In this document: piece by piece, positions 10,347 to 20,579 of the stretch
Numbering within the stretch: the stretch's first letter is position 1
Layout of the letters: each line of letters starts with the position of its first letter
Source: Lithodes maja
Taxonomy: Eukaryota > Arthropoda > Malacostraca > Decapoda > Lithodidae
Reading direction: 5' to 3'
NCBI GenBank assembly: GCA_037953745.1
Contig: JBAKBP010007992.1
Location: forward strand, 1 to 64,000
DNA: 64,000 nucleotides
The notes under the pieces: generated by a model
Seen by the model: only the letters and a program-made list of their open reading frames with translations
What the model was told of the DNA's origin: nothing
Database searches by the model: none
Made by a program: the position numbers and the translations under genes

Positions 10347-11160
10347 CTATAGTGCATACTGTTTGTGGTTCGAGCCCGGCTGAGAGTATCAGGTGGATAA
10401 GAGAAGAGCATATATGCATGTAATGTGCATATATTTATGTATATGTATGTCTGTGTGTATGTGCTGTCAATGGTTCGAGCCTGGCTGAGAAAATAAGGTA
10501 TATAATATATATATGTACTGTACGTATATTTGTATAATCATATGCACATATGTATGTAAATATACGTACATATGAGCGAGAACATATTGCTCACTAGCGC
10601 AACTTCTTATTATAAATCTATGCATAAGCATTATCTATTATTAAGTGTTCGTGTATCTTCATCCATGTATTTCCACCCTTAACAATAGAATGCCCAGCTT
10701 TTCCACATTTCGCCTTCTATCACACACACACACACACACACACACTAACAAACACACACAGACACACATCTACACTAAAGAATGTCCTATATACTACAAT
10801 TCCCCCAAGCTGTCTCTACTGTTTTTTATATCCTTGTTTTGTTCTCTACCGAGGATTAACCTCCCATTGTAGTAGGCTTTACCTGACCCTACCTGTACGG
10901 ACTTGTAGGCTGCTCCCTCTTTACCCTTTTCAACTCCTCACCTGACCCTACCAAAACAGTTTTTGTATGTATGTATGTTTGTGTGCATACGTGAGCGTTT
11001 GTGTATACGGGCATGTGCACACTCACTGCATGTTCTTATGATCTTATAAAATATGTATGTATATGTATGCGTATGTATGTGTGAACGTACGTGTATATAT
11101 GTATGTTCTGTATATGAGTAAGTAAATAAATGTGTATATGTACTGTATATCACTTACTCT
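10219..11160. repeat. Microsatellite-rich non-coding stretch
   Basis: Holds TATG/TG repeats (10226-10275), a (TA)n run (10279-10341), a (CA)n run (10720-10760) and another TATG-rich segment (10965-11130). Two short copies of a GGTTCGAGCC(C/T)GGCTGAGA block sit at about 10367 and 10471. The first ten bases resemble a tRNA B box, but no A box or tRNA fold was found. No gene is supported. Confidence 0.7.
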
Positions 11161-12351
11161 CATGGTTAATTTATGATAATTTGTATTTTGCACCTGCATC
11201 ATTATTGTATTTATTTATTTGTTTTGTAAACTGAGCTTACCATCTTCATATCTGTACATCTCATGTTCATCCACTAAATTGTAAAATGTGTATTTTCAGC
11301 TCATGAGGCTGCCATTCTTTATTAAACCGTTTATTATTATTATTATTATTATTATACACAAGAACACACACACACACACATATATTATCCAACCCGGTGT
11401 CTCCTTTCCTCCCAACATGCCATTCACTTCCTGGGCTATTTTGATATTTTTCTCTAGTTTTGTCTTAGTTCCTGGTCTGGCCTAGTATATCATCTTTTAC
11501 ACTCCTTCTATATGTTCAGTATGTCAGTTTCTTTCCCCATGTGTAGTCTTATTTTAATTTTTTTTTAATTAAAAAAACAAAAACAATAATATTATTTCTC
11601 ACCGATAAGGGTCTCTGTTCTGTTAGAAAATCTACCTATGATCTCAAAATATTTTTCACCGAAGGTGTGATCACAATCAATGTTGAGAAATATTATATAA
11701 ATAAGATTAAACCTGGGTTGAACACATGCATGTAAATTATATTATGCTAGGATTAATTGTTTTCATTTAGGTCAGTAACATCGTATTTCTGTTATTATCG
11801 TTCGATGTATATCCCATACATTATATTAGAGTTCTGTTAAATTCGTTTAGTGTCATAAGATTATTGTTTTAATTCGCATTTTTAGCTTCAATTAATTTCG
11901 TTTGCTCCTAAGTATATGAAGTTTATTCTTTAGTCGTATTGTTTCAATAATTATTTACTATTAGGTAACCCCCTCTATATTATATATGACATTGTGCCCT
12001 GGTAACATAGGTTTTCATTCTGTATTAGGATCGCACCCGCGCCTGTCCCCTGACCCCTTAGATGTGTAAGTACTATATACTTGTTAATAGCATAACATTG
12101 TATACGTTTTAGCTATATTAGGACATTTGATTATTTCGTAGTGTTTTTTAATAAATTTGTGGTCCACGATTTAACTTATATTAGTTTCTTAATAAAGAAA
12201 TTTATTTTTTGGACCGGTATCCAAGCCTGATGATGGACCAAGGTAGTCCGAAATATTGAATAAAGCTACCAAGATGTACATGGTCGTTGCCCTTATCCTC
12301 CTGTTTTCCTAAAAATACGGTACCCTAGCGGCCAACCCACCACTACCACTG
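11161..12351. other. Non-coding stretch, no gene recognised
   Basis: AT-rich sequence with an (ATT)n run at 11331-11356, preceded by 'ttctttattaaaccgttt', which could be the 3' tail of a truncated retroelement. At 12227-12253 a CTGATGA...GGAC/GTCC...GAAA arrangement resembles a hammerhead core. Nothing else is recognisable. Confidence 0.45.
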
Positions 12352-12447
<96 letters not shown>

Positions 12448-12450
12448 TGT
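12352..12450. repeat. (TA)n microsatellite
   Basis: About 95 bp of almost pure TA. The mariner-type MITE begins a few bases after it. Confidence 0.95.
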
Positions 12451-12455
12451 ATATA

Positions 12456-12910
12456 CAGGGTGTCCCAGGAGGAAAGGGCATAACTTTGGGAAATGATGAA
12501 ACAAAATATTCTAAGCCTAAAATATTCTATATAGAATATTACAAATCTCAACCAAGTAAAGAGATATTGCATGTTGAAAATGGCATTTTCTTAAGTATTT
12601 CCCCATTAGGGCTGTCCTAGTACCTACCCCACCTCCATCTAACTGCAGTTATTTTACCATGTTATTGTAAAGATATTTTAATTCTGTAAGTTGCAAAATG
12701 ATTATAGATATAATAGCTCACTTTGGACCAGTTGGAAACTATCTGACATGGAAGAGTCCATTACAGTGAGGCAGGGGAGGATACTACTTAAAACCTTTAA
12801 TATCTTTTTAACAGTTGATATTTGGACTATTTGTTATAGAACATTTTAGGCTTAGAATACATTGTTTTATCATTTCCCAAAGTTATGCCCTTTCCTCCTG
12901 GGACACCCTG
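12456..12910. mobile_element. Mariner-type MITE with long terminal inverted repeats
   Basis: A 455-bp element flanked by TA (12454-12455 and 12911-12912). The ends start CAGGGTGTCCCAGGAGGAAA and are mirrored at the right end. The inverted similarity runs about 85 bp inward with minor differences. TA target duplication and CAGGGTGTCCC ends are typical of Tc1/mariner derivatives. No transposase is present. Confidence 0.85.
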
Positions 12911-13176
12911 TATATAAATTCTGCATGCACGCACTCTAATTATTCCAGGTTTATTTAATAGTACCTTGATTTATGCAAAATCACCAGTAACAGTCTTTAT
13001 TTTTAGTCTTTTCTCTTTCTTGTTCATCACACTTTTCATGGGTCTTTATTGTCAACAAGATACCAGCCAGGTTTTTGTTCCCTCAGACATTGGCTTTCGA
13101 TTTTTGCATTGCTTGCATATCTCGCGCTGTGTTTGTTACACTGTAGCTAAAATTTTCCATATTACCTGCTGCCTAG
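12911..13176. other. Non-coding stretch, nothing recognised
   Basis: AT-rich sequence without repeats or coding signal. Confidence 0.4.
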
Positions 13177-13628
13177 ATTTGTGCGCAATTAATATATTTT
13201 CGAATCTTGCGCAATGATTATATTTTCGATTCTTGTGCAATTGATATATTTTCGAATCTTGCGCAATTGATATATGTTTGATTCATGTGCAATGAATATA
13301 TTTTCGTTTCTTGCGCAATTAATATATTTTCGATTCATATACAATGAATATATTTTATATTCTTGCGCAATTAATATGTTTTCGATTCATGTGCAATGAA
13401 TATGTTTTCGTTTTTTGTGCAATGCATATATTTTCAATTCATGTCCAATGAATATATTTTCGATTCTTGTGCAATGCATATTATATTTTTGATTCTTGCG
13501 TAATCAATATATTTTCAATTCTTGTGCAATGAACATATATGCGATTCTTGTGCAATGAATATATTTTCGATTCTTGCGCAATCAATATATTTTTTATTCT
13601 TGCGCAATGAATATAATTCGATTCTTTA
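13177..13628. repeat. 26-bp minisatellite, about 17 units
   Basis: Tandem units of about 26 bp, near consensus 'gcgcaattaatatattttcg' followed by 'attctt', with G/T and A/T variation between units. There are no unique spacers, so it is not a CRISPR-like array. A minus-strand frame across part of it (13481-13684) merely translates the repeat. Confidence 0.88.
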
Positions 13629-14280
13629 CGATATAGATATTGTCGACCTTTATGCATAACTACCCATTTTTGCAAGTCTCCCACTTCCTTGTTATATATT
13701 CTTTATAACATTTGTTCTCTGTTATATTTCTGTTTTACATTGTATCATATATTCCTGTTTGTTTCCGTCTTGCCTGTGGGTAATTTGTCTTATATTTGTT
13801 TCATTGATTCAATTAATTAGGTTTATTTGTAAGTTAATGGTGGGTTGGTGATACTATTAATTCAAAGATAATGGTTCACACAGTCTATTGCTTGACTAAT
13901 CAAACGTATTGAAACATATATTGCGTTGCCACTATTTCCCAGATGGCTAAACGAATTATGTGACACCCTGTAGACTATAGTGGTTGGTAGAAGTAGAAAT
14001 GTTAGTAGGAAAAATAAATGTTTGTTCATGTTATTGTGGAAGCTGGGTTAATTGTTGTTATTGTTGTTGTTGTTTGTGTTGGTAGTTTGTCCCCCGAGTA
14101 CCTCCGCTTTACTGTTCTAGCACCTCTCTCTCTCTCTGTCTCTTTCTCTCCATCTCTCTCTCTCTCTCACTCTCTCTCACACACACACACATTTGCTCTT
14201 TCTTTCTTTCTCTATTTCTTCCTTTGTTTTCTTTCTTTGTCTCTTCAATTCACTCTCTCTCTCCAAATTACTCCTACTCT

Positions 14281-14352
<72 letters not shown>

Positions 14353-14464
14353 ACCACCACCAAACTTTACTCAGCACTGCACAATTATTCAAGTCAGCCC
14401 TAATACCTACAGTCCCCCTCAAAAAACGTCTCCTACCTCCATAATTCAATGTTTTGGCTTTGTT
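13629..14464. other. Non-coding stretch with (TTG)n and long (TC)n
   Basis: A short GTT repeat lies at 14055-14080 and a long, interrupted TC/CTCT repeat with CA and TTTC patches at 14125-14350. Nothing coding is supported. Confidence 0.75.
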
Positions 14465-14677
14465 TTAACCCCTTCCGTACCGGCGACGTCTTTTAAACTT
14501 TATTTGTGCTATTATTAGACGGTGTTATTCAATTTAAAAAAGGCCTCAAGCAATAAACAGGCCTCGTACTATCTCTTAACCCTTTTCACTGCCACAGATT
14601 CTTCTTAAACTGCACAAAATCGTCTAAATATAGCTAGAATAGAATACAAAAAACGTCACCGGTACAGAAGAGGTTAA
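14465..14677 (+). mobile_element. TTAA-type MITE, full length
   Basis: 213 bp including both TTAA sites (14465-14468, 14674-14677). Left end CCCCTTCCGTACCGGCGACG, right end the complement (ACGTCACCGGTACAGAAG). Best-preserved copy of the family in this window. Confidence 0.8.
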
Positions 14678-14814
14678 TAGGCTGTGAAGAAATAGACTGT
14701 TTTAAGACAAATACACAGAGCGTCCACAATTAAGCTTACTTCAACTGCGAGACAGATTAATTCGTCGTATATCAAGAGAGGAAACTATACCTAAAGTTAT
14801 GAAGGTGTGACAGG

Positions 14815-15075
14815 ACTCATATTTAGCCCCATTAGTTTGGCAATTTTAACAACTTTCTCCCCATTTCTGTCAATGGTAAGAACTTTCGTGCCATTTAGGT
14901 GTCAATTGTAACCTGGCGAGTGATAGCGAGCCTGTAATTTAAGAGGAACCGGCCTGCGGCTGGGACATTTTTCTACCGAAAAATGTACACATTTATCTTG
15001 ATGGGAGGACTAGGGGTGTAATTTTAAGCTTGATGGAGGTCTAGTGAGGAAACTAAACATAAGAATACATTAATT
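14815..15075 (+). repeat. Copy of dispersed repeat R
   Basis: Same blocks as at 4195-4687: 'tttcgtgccatttaggtgtc', GGCGAG...AGCGAG, 'tttctaccgaaaaatgtac' and 'aagcttgatggaggtctag'. It is mirrored by an inverted copy at 15690-15935. Confidence 0.65.
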
Positions 15076-15227
15076 AATAGACATAAAAACAAGAAAAACA
15101 ATTATAAATAAAAATGAAAATAAAACATAGAGTAAAATAAAAACCTACAGGCCCATCTCCCCTTAAGTGTGACATGACTCTTGGTGGTGACTGTAGTAGC
15201 TGGTGGTGGTGGTGAAGTGTTAAGTAT

Positions 15228-15420
15228 GAGGGTCCTTCAGGTACAAGTTGGGTCTGTCATTACCAGGTGTTCTCGTCACCTTCATTAATGGCGACGCTGG
15301 AGACCTTTGTTTTTTTTTTATTGTTAAGTTTACGGTGACGCGTGTTCATCATGTTATTATTAAAGCTTGCCGGAATTTGGTTTTCTCATACCCTAGATAC
15401 TTTGCAATTCCATGATAAGG
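15228..15420 (+). repeat. Diverged duplicate of 15968-16375 without the MITE
   Basis: Matches the later segment at 'gttgggtctgtcattaccag', 'ctcgtcacct', 'ctggagacctttg' and 'ttgcaattccatg'. This copy keeps an unfilled TTAA (15285-15288), exactly where the other copy carries the MITE at 16033-16247. Confidence 0.65.
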
Positions 15421-15461
15421 GGAGGTTTTTAGTTTGCTCCCTAGACCTCCATCAAGCTTAT

Positions 15462-15519
15462 ATGAGGTGTCCAGAGCCAAAGGGGGATCCGAGCCATTTT
15501 ACCGTTTTTAAGTTAACAC

Positions 15520-15572
<53 letters not shown>

Positions 15573-15625
15573 TTTTTATTTTTTTTCTGGGATTATATAT
15601 AAATATATATATATACTGTATATAC

Positions 15626-15668
<43 letters not shown>

Positions 15669-15728
15669 GTGCTAACTAAAAACAAAATGGCTTGGATCCC
15701 CCTTTGGCTCTGGAGGCCTCATATATGA
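15462..15728. repeat. Foldback: inverted ~65-bp arms around AT-rich centre
   Basis: The left arm (15462-15525) has 'tgaggtgtccagagccaaag', 'ggggatccgagccatttt' and 'taacacctca'. The right arm (15663-15726) repeats it inverted with 'gaggtgctaact', 'ggatccccctttggctctgg' and 'aggcctca'. Between them are two (TA)n runs around a T-rich core (15568-15600). Each arm begins TGAGGTG and ends CACCTCA or similar. Confidence 0.75.
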
Positions 15729-15935
15729 TAACCCCCAAGACCCCCCTTCAAGATTAAATAGTTCATTTTTCGGTAGAAAAATGCCACGGCCAAAGACCGG
15801 TTCCTCCTAAATTACAGACTCGCTATCGCTCGCCAGGAAATAATCGACACTTTAATGGCACGAAAGGTCATATAATCGCCGAACTGAGAAGGTGAACGTC
15901 TTAAAATTCCAAAACTAATGGGGCAAAACATGGTA
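15690..15935 (-). repeat. Inverted copy of dispersed repeat R
   Basis: Reverse complement of the R blocks: 'tttttcggtagaaaaatg', 'gactcgctatcgctcgccag', 'aatggcacgaaaggtcat'. With the plus-strand copy at 14815-15075 it flanks the foldback. Confidence 0.6.
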
Positions 15936-15967
15936 AAGAAGGTGGTCCAGAACAAAATCTGGATATG

Positions 15968-16375
15968 GCGTATTGAGTTGGGTCTGACATTACCAGGTGT
16001 TGTTCGCTAGGTGTTGTCGTCACCTGGATTAATTAACTCCTTCTGTACCGGCGACGTCTTTTTCATTTTATTTTAGCTACATTTAGACGATTTGGTGCAG
16101 ATTAAAAAGGATTTGTGGTAGTAAGAAGGGTCAAGGGAGATAGTTCGACGCCTGATCATTGTTGGAGGCCCCTTTTAAGCTGAATAACATCGTTCAATAG
16201 TAGCCAGAATGTCGCGAAAAGGACGTCACTGGTAAAGAAGGGGTTAATGGTGACCCTGGATACCTTGGTTGGGAATATAACTTCTATTACTTCGTCTTAG
16301 ACAATGGTGTCGTGTTTTCATTATAACTTATATGATTTGTTTCCGAGATATTTTGTATTTTCATGGGATTTCTAT
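15968..16375 (+). repeat. Second copy of the 15228-15420 segment, split by a MITE
   Basis: Carries the same blocks as 15228-15420 with the TTAA MITE in between (16033-16247). Confidence 0.6.
16033..16247 (+). mobile_element. TTAA-type MITE, full length, with known empty site
   Basis: 215 bp with TTAA at 16033-16036 and 16244-16247. Ends CTCCTTCTGTACCGGCGACG and its complement. The duplicate segment at 15228-15420 has a single TTAA at this point, which supports insertion into TTAA with duplication of the target. Confidence 0.82.
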
Positions 16376-16626
16376 ATGTGATCGTGACTGTAATCCAGTT
16401 GCTTTGTGTGTCTGTCTGTTTGCTTGGCATAAACCATAATCTGTAATTGAGGTATTATTATTATTATTATTATTATTAGTATTGTTATTATTTATTATTA
16501 TTATTGTTGTTTTATTATTATTATTATAAATATTATTTCATTATTATCATGATTATTATTTTCTACAATTATTGTAATAATTGTAATTCTTCTTCTTCTT
16601 ATTATTACTATTATTATTATCATTAC

Positions 16627-16669
<43 letters not shown>

Positions 16670-17058
16670 GTAGTAGTATGTTTTGTAGCAGTAGTAGCAG
16701 TAGCCGTTTTGTTATCATTACCATAATTTATCCTTGGCATGACTGGAACATCACCACGGGTAATATACCATGTGATTGTCCTCTAATTACCCACCATTGC
16801 TATTATAAATCTCCTATATCAGGGTTGCCTCGCATCTTCCTCAAATTCATGTTACGTTTTCAAGGGTTTTAATTACGCGTTGTTTGAAAGAAAAAAAACG
16901 ATAAGTTTGGAGTTAAAGAAAAATGTTTGGTGATTGTTGATGTGAATGTCGATAACTTGGGGAGGTAAAATGGGACTGTGTATATGTGTGTGTGTGTGTG
17001 TGTTTGTTAGTGTGTGAGTGTGTATATGTGTGTTTGTGTGTGGGTGTGCTTTCATTTA
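16376..17058. repeat. Non-coding stretch with ATT, AGT and TG microsatellites
   Basis: (ATT)n at 16455-16620, (AGT)n at 16628-16690 and (TG)n at 16984-17045. No gene. Confidence 0.85.
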
Positions 17059-17467
17059 TGGTGAGGTCACACATTCACGTATATTGCTCCCGTCAGCTCC
17101 CGTCCGGCGTATCGCCAATTTATGTAAAGACGCCAGTAGTTCCTGCCGTTGAACGCCCGTTCTTCCACGTCTATTGCACTTCCCGACAGACGTAGCGTAA
17201 CGGGGCCAGTGTTACGTCAGACGTAATGGAGTCCTATTGAACTACGTACGTGTTTGCGACGTGCGTAAGCATAGCCCCGTTTGACCTAATGGGCTGCCCG
17301 ATTTGCGGGAACACAGGCCACGCCCATGCCACGCCCCCACAAGGAGGCCGCACGTCTTGGGATTTGTTAGGGCGTACCTGGACAGGTTCAGGCCAACCCT
17401 AGTCTGACCAAACACAGACAAAGACAGTCTTTGTCAACCACGTAGGTCTGCATTGGAATCTGGGAAC

Positions 17468-17475
17468 TATAAAAG
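17468..17475 (+). promoter_or_regulatory. TATA box of the TTA-flanked element
   Basis: TATAAAAG lies about 48 bp upstream of the ATG at 17523 in a GC-richer context. The placement fits the promoter of the element's (truncated) gene. Confidence 0.6.
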
Positions 17476-17522
17476 GGCAGGAATGGCCACACCATTCCCA
17501 TTCCCAGTCCTTCATCGGCACC

Positions 17523-17609
17523 ATGAACAACATCGCGGAATTCATCCTGGAGGAGTTCACTTTTGTGAACTCCCTAAGAGGAGAGACCTTTCATCCTTGT
17601 AACCTTTAA
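17523..17609 (+). CDS. 28-codon ORF, possible transposase N-terminus remnant
   Basis: ATG at 17523, TAA at 17607-17609. It encodes 28 residues beginning MNNIAEFILEEFTFVN, an acidic, helical-looking start. It follows a TATA box at normal distance inside the TTA-flanked element, so the simplest reading is the 5' end of a transposase or accessory gene whose remainder was deleted. No family match can be claimed from so short a peptide. After the stop, no frame with transposase features continues. Confidence 0.4.
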   Translation: MNNIAEFILEEFTFVNSLRGETFHPCNL

Positions 17610-17799
17610 CCCTGAGTGCCAGCCAATTTTGACGGTGTGCTTCTGCCAATGCCAGATTTTTTTGTTTTTGTTTATCAAGTTGGGAGAGAAAGGAAGGATA
17701 ATGGTAAAAAAAACACTCCCCTCCCCAGAAATCAGGTCCCCGATGGTCCCGAAAGTAGCTGAAAAGACACTATAGACTACAGAGACTTTTATGGTATCG

Positions 17800-18245
17800 G
17801 AATGTATGGGTGGGAGGGTGGTGGGAGGGTGGTTTTGGGGTTGGTTGAGGGAAGGTAGAAGGGTAATTGACTTGTGTTACACATATGAAGACCATTGGTG
17901 AGGTAGTTTCGCCACCACGGGTTTTCCTTTTTTTCCTTTCCTTCGTACGGATACGCTAGAAGTAGTTGGTGGGAGGCGGTTGGGGGTGTGGTGGGGGGAA
18001 GGCAGAAGGGTAAGAGACTTGTCACACAAATCTGGAACCGATTGCTGCAGTCGTTTCGCCGCCACAGATTTTCCTTTGTTTTCCTTCTGACGGGACCGAC
18101 AGTCAGCGAGTGGGTGGGAGGAGGGATTTGGGATTTTTGTGGTGGGTAGGCTAAAGGGTAAGGTTCATGTGGTAAAAATATGAAAGCCATAGAAGCAGTC
18201 GTTTCGCTGCTACGATTTGTTTTCGGCAGGGTGCAGAGGGTGGCA
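17800..18245. repeat. Three degenerate ~146-bp tandem units inside the TTA element
   Basis: The block 'gtagtttcgccaccacgg' near 17905 recurs near 18050 ('gtcgtttcgccgccacag') and 18196 ('gtcgtttcgctgctacg'), each preceded by a G-rich 'ggtgggagg...aagggtaa' segment. A minus-strand frame at 17789-18340 simply follows the repeats. Confidence 0.65.
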
Positions 18246-18815
18246 GGGTTGGCTTGTTGGTTGCTGCTCCGGTGTGGTGAGAGGTGTGACTGGAGTGTCC
18301 CCCGCTGGTCCCCCGCTGGTCCCGTTGTCCCCCCGTACAACGGTTCCGCATCTTCCCGCCAACCTGCAGTGCGGCGGTTCTGCCAGATGCGGCCGGACTA
18401 ACGTAAACTTTCCCGTTTGATGGGACTATTTTACGATTGAAGGGAGCAGCTTATGTTTGACCGGGCAAGCTGCTACGTCTTACGGGGCTGCTCCGTCAGA
18501 CGGCCGTGGTGGCCCGGTCGGTCGTAAGCTTTCCCGTCTTTTGACATACGTGAGGGCGAGCCACGTATTTGATTCCACTAGAATCAATAACAGCGCGGCC
18601 TCGGCCGCACCCACAACATTCCCGACCCACGTGGGCTACTCGTTTCTACTCTCGCCATGCGGGAGTACCTCCCCGACTGGCCGCAATTTCATTTACGTTT
18701 TGCGTATTATGCCCTTACGTTTTACGTAATCGGTTGCCAACTACCAATATACCTTCGTTTACAAAAGACGGGAGCTGACGGGAGCAATATACGTGAATGT
18801 GTGACCCCACCATTA

Positions 18816-19127
18816 CATACTCCCCTATATAATATCACCCACGACCCCAACTGGTCAGGAAAACCAAACCAGCCAATGGGTCTCCGAAGTTTAGAGTCTG
18901 GAAGATGAAGACTAAAAGTGCTCAACCCTCTGCTGGAGGGAAGGGTGTGTTAGCCAAGTCCAGAGTTTTGGGAGAGACGTTTATGGTTAGTTTGTCCATA
19001 TTGGAGTTTAATTTTGTATTTCTATATTATTCTCTATATTTTTATTTATTCACCTATCTATTTATTTATTAATTTTTATTATGTATCATATATACCGGTA
19101 TATATACAGTATATATACACAGCATTA
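18816..19127. other. Non-coding stretch, nothing recognised
   Basis: AT-rich with short TATA runs near 19090-19115. No coding signal. Confidence 0.4.
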
Positions 19128-20579
19128 CGAAGGTTGAGGTATGGTGGTGAGATGGTGATCGAATGGGTATGCAAAGTGTGCAAACTAGCATGGGAGAAGG
19201 GGAATGCACCCGATGACTAGAGACTGGCATAATAGACCCCCTATATAAGGGCAAAGGGGAAAGAAGAGTGTGTGGTAACCACCGAGGAATATGTCTTTTA
19301 AGCGTAGTAGGGAAGGTGTACAGTAGGGTAGTGATTGAGAGAGTGACAGTGAGAACAGAGAAATGGATAGGCGACGAGCAGGGAGGTTTTTAGGAAGGGA
19401 AGAGGATGTGTAGATCTGATTTTTACCCTGAATTGTGTTGTGGAGAAATATCTGGAGAAGCAACAAAAGGTGTATGTTGTCTTTATGGACTTGGAGAAGG
19501 CCTATGACAGAGTGGATAGAGAAGGCATGTGGAAAGTACTTAGACTATAGGGAGTAGATGGCAAGTTGCTGAAAGCAGTGAAGAGCATGTATGAGGGTGC
19601 AAAGGCGGCAGTACGTGTGGAGAATGAGCAAAGCGAGTTCATTGACCTGAGTGTTGGCTTGAAACAGGGGTGTGTGATGTCCCCGTGGTTGTTTACTGTA
19701 TGTATGGATGGAGTCATGTAAGAAATACTAGGAAGAGCAGTGGATGTTGGTGTATCTCTGAAAAGAGAGGGAAATGAGTGGAAACTGCCTATACTGCTGT
19801 TTGCGGATGATATATTTCTGATGAGCTATAATGAATGGGAGTTGCAGGGTCTGGTAAATGAGTTTGGAATAGTGTGCGAAAAATGGAATTTGAAGGTAAA
19901 TGCGGGGAAGAGCAAAGTTATGGTCTTCGAAAGGGGTGAAGTCTCAGTGTGAGGTGAAGTTGAACGGTCAGGCTATGGAGATCGTCAGCTCTTTTAAGTA
20001 TCAGGGCAGTGTGTTAAGTAAAGATGGGACTATGGATGAGGAAGTACGGGAGAGGGTACAACATGGGAAGAGGGTTGTAGGAACGTTGAAAGCAGTAACA
20101 AGAAATAGGGTGGTCAGTATAGAAGTGAAGAAGTCCTTGCATGACAGTGTGGTAATCCCGACACTAAATTACGGAAGCGAAGCATGTACGTTCAGGAAGA
20201 GACTCAGACCAAGAGTGAGAACGGTTGAAATGAGCTACTTGAGAAGTAAGTGCGCGCAGAGTTACATGGAAGGATAGACAGACGAATGAGGAAGTAAGGA
20301 GGAGGTGTGGTGTGGAGGTAGATGAGCTGGAAAGTGTGAAAAGGAACAACTTGAGATGGTTCGGCCATATGGAACGTATGGAAAGCGAGAGATTGACTAA
20401 GAGGGTGTATGAGAGCGAGGTGGAAGGACAGAGAGGGAGAGGTGGAAGGATGGAGTGAGGAAGTATATGAATGAAGGCGGTGCTGGTTGGGAGGAGGGGC
20501 GTCGACTGACTGGGGACAGGTGCATGAGGGCGGTTCGTTCGTGGCCACCCCTTCGGGGATCACGACATCATCAGGCAAT
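19128..20579 (+). pseudogene. Decayed RTE-like non-LTR retrotransposon
   Basis: Plus-strand RT fragments in several frames: GGEMVIEWVCKVCKLAWEKG near 19140, a 'YAFMDLEKAYDRVDR'-like block near 19485, RQGCVMSPWLF-type coding near 19665, FADDIFLMS near 19802, and WNLKVNAGKSKVMVFERG near 19884-19936. It then continues in another frame to about 20277 and a decayed tail. It is related to the intact copy at 21116-22441 but carries many stops and frameshifts. The 3' end is cut by the LTR starting at 20580. Confidence 0.8.

Larger units (their letters stand above)
17059..18812. mobile_element. TTA-flanked DNA transposon, non-autonomous, PIF/Harbinger-like
   Basis: 1754 bp between direct TTA repeats (17056-17058 and 18813-18815). 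The terminal inverted repeats are about 46 bp with one mismatch (17059-17104 and 18767-18812), beginning TGGTGAGGTCACACATTCAC on the left. A 3-bp TWA-type target duplication fits the PIF/Harbinger group, but the terminal bases are not the usual ones, so the superfamily is inference. Inside: a TATA box, a 28-codon ORF, and three degenerate ~146-bp tandem units. No full transposase is present, so it would depend on proteins from an intact relative. Confidence 0.72.

Noticed and set aside
13177..13628. CRISPR-like array
   Set aside because: Units are contiguous 26-bp repeats with no unique spacers, and the genome is eukaryotic.
13955..13975. GACACCCTGTAG as a second mariner MITE end
   Set aside because: It resembles the end of the 12456-12910 element, but no partner inverted end or TA-flanked body was found.
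14018..14518. 166-codon plus-strand ORF
   Set aside because: It mostly translates TC and CA microsatellites and runs into a MITE.
17789..18340. 183-codon minus-strand, proline-rich ORF
   Set aside because: It follows the three ~146-bp tandem units inside the TTA-flanked element. The recurring peptide reflects the DNA repeats, and no transposase motif was seen.
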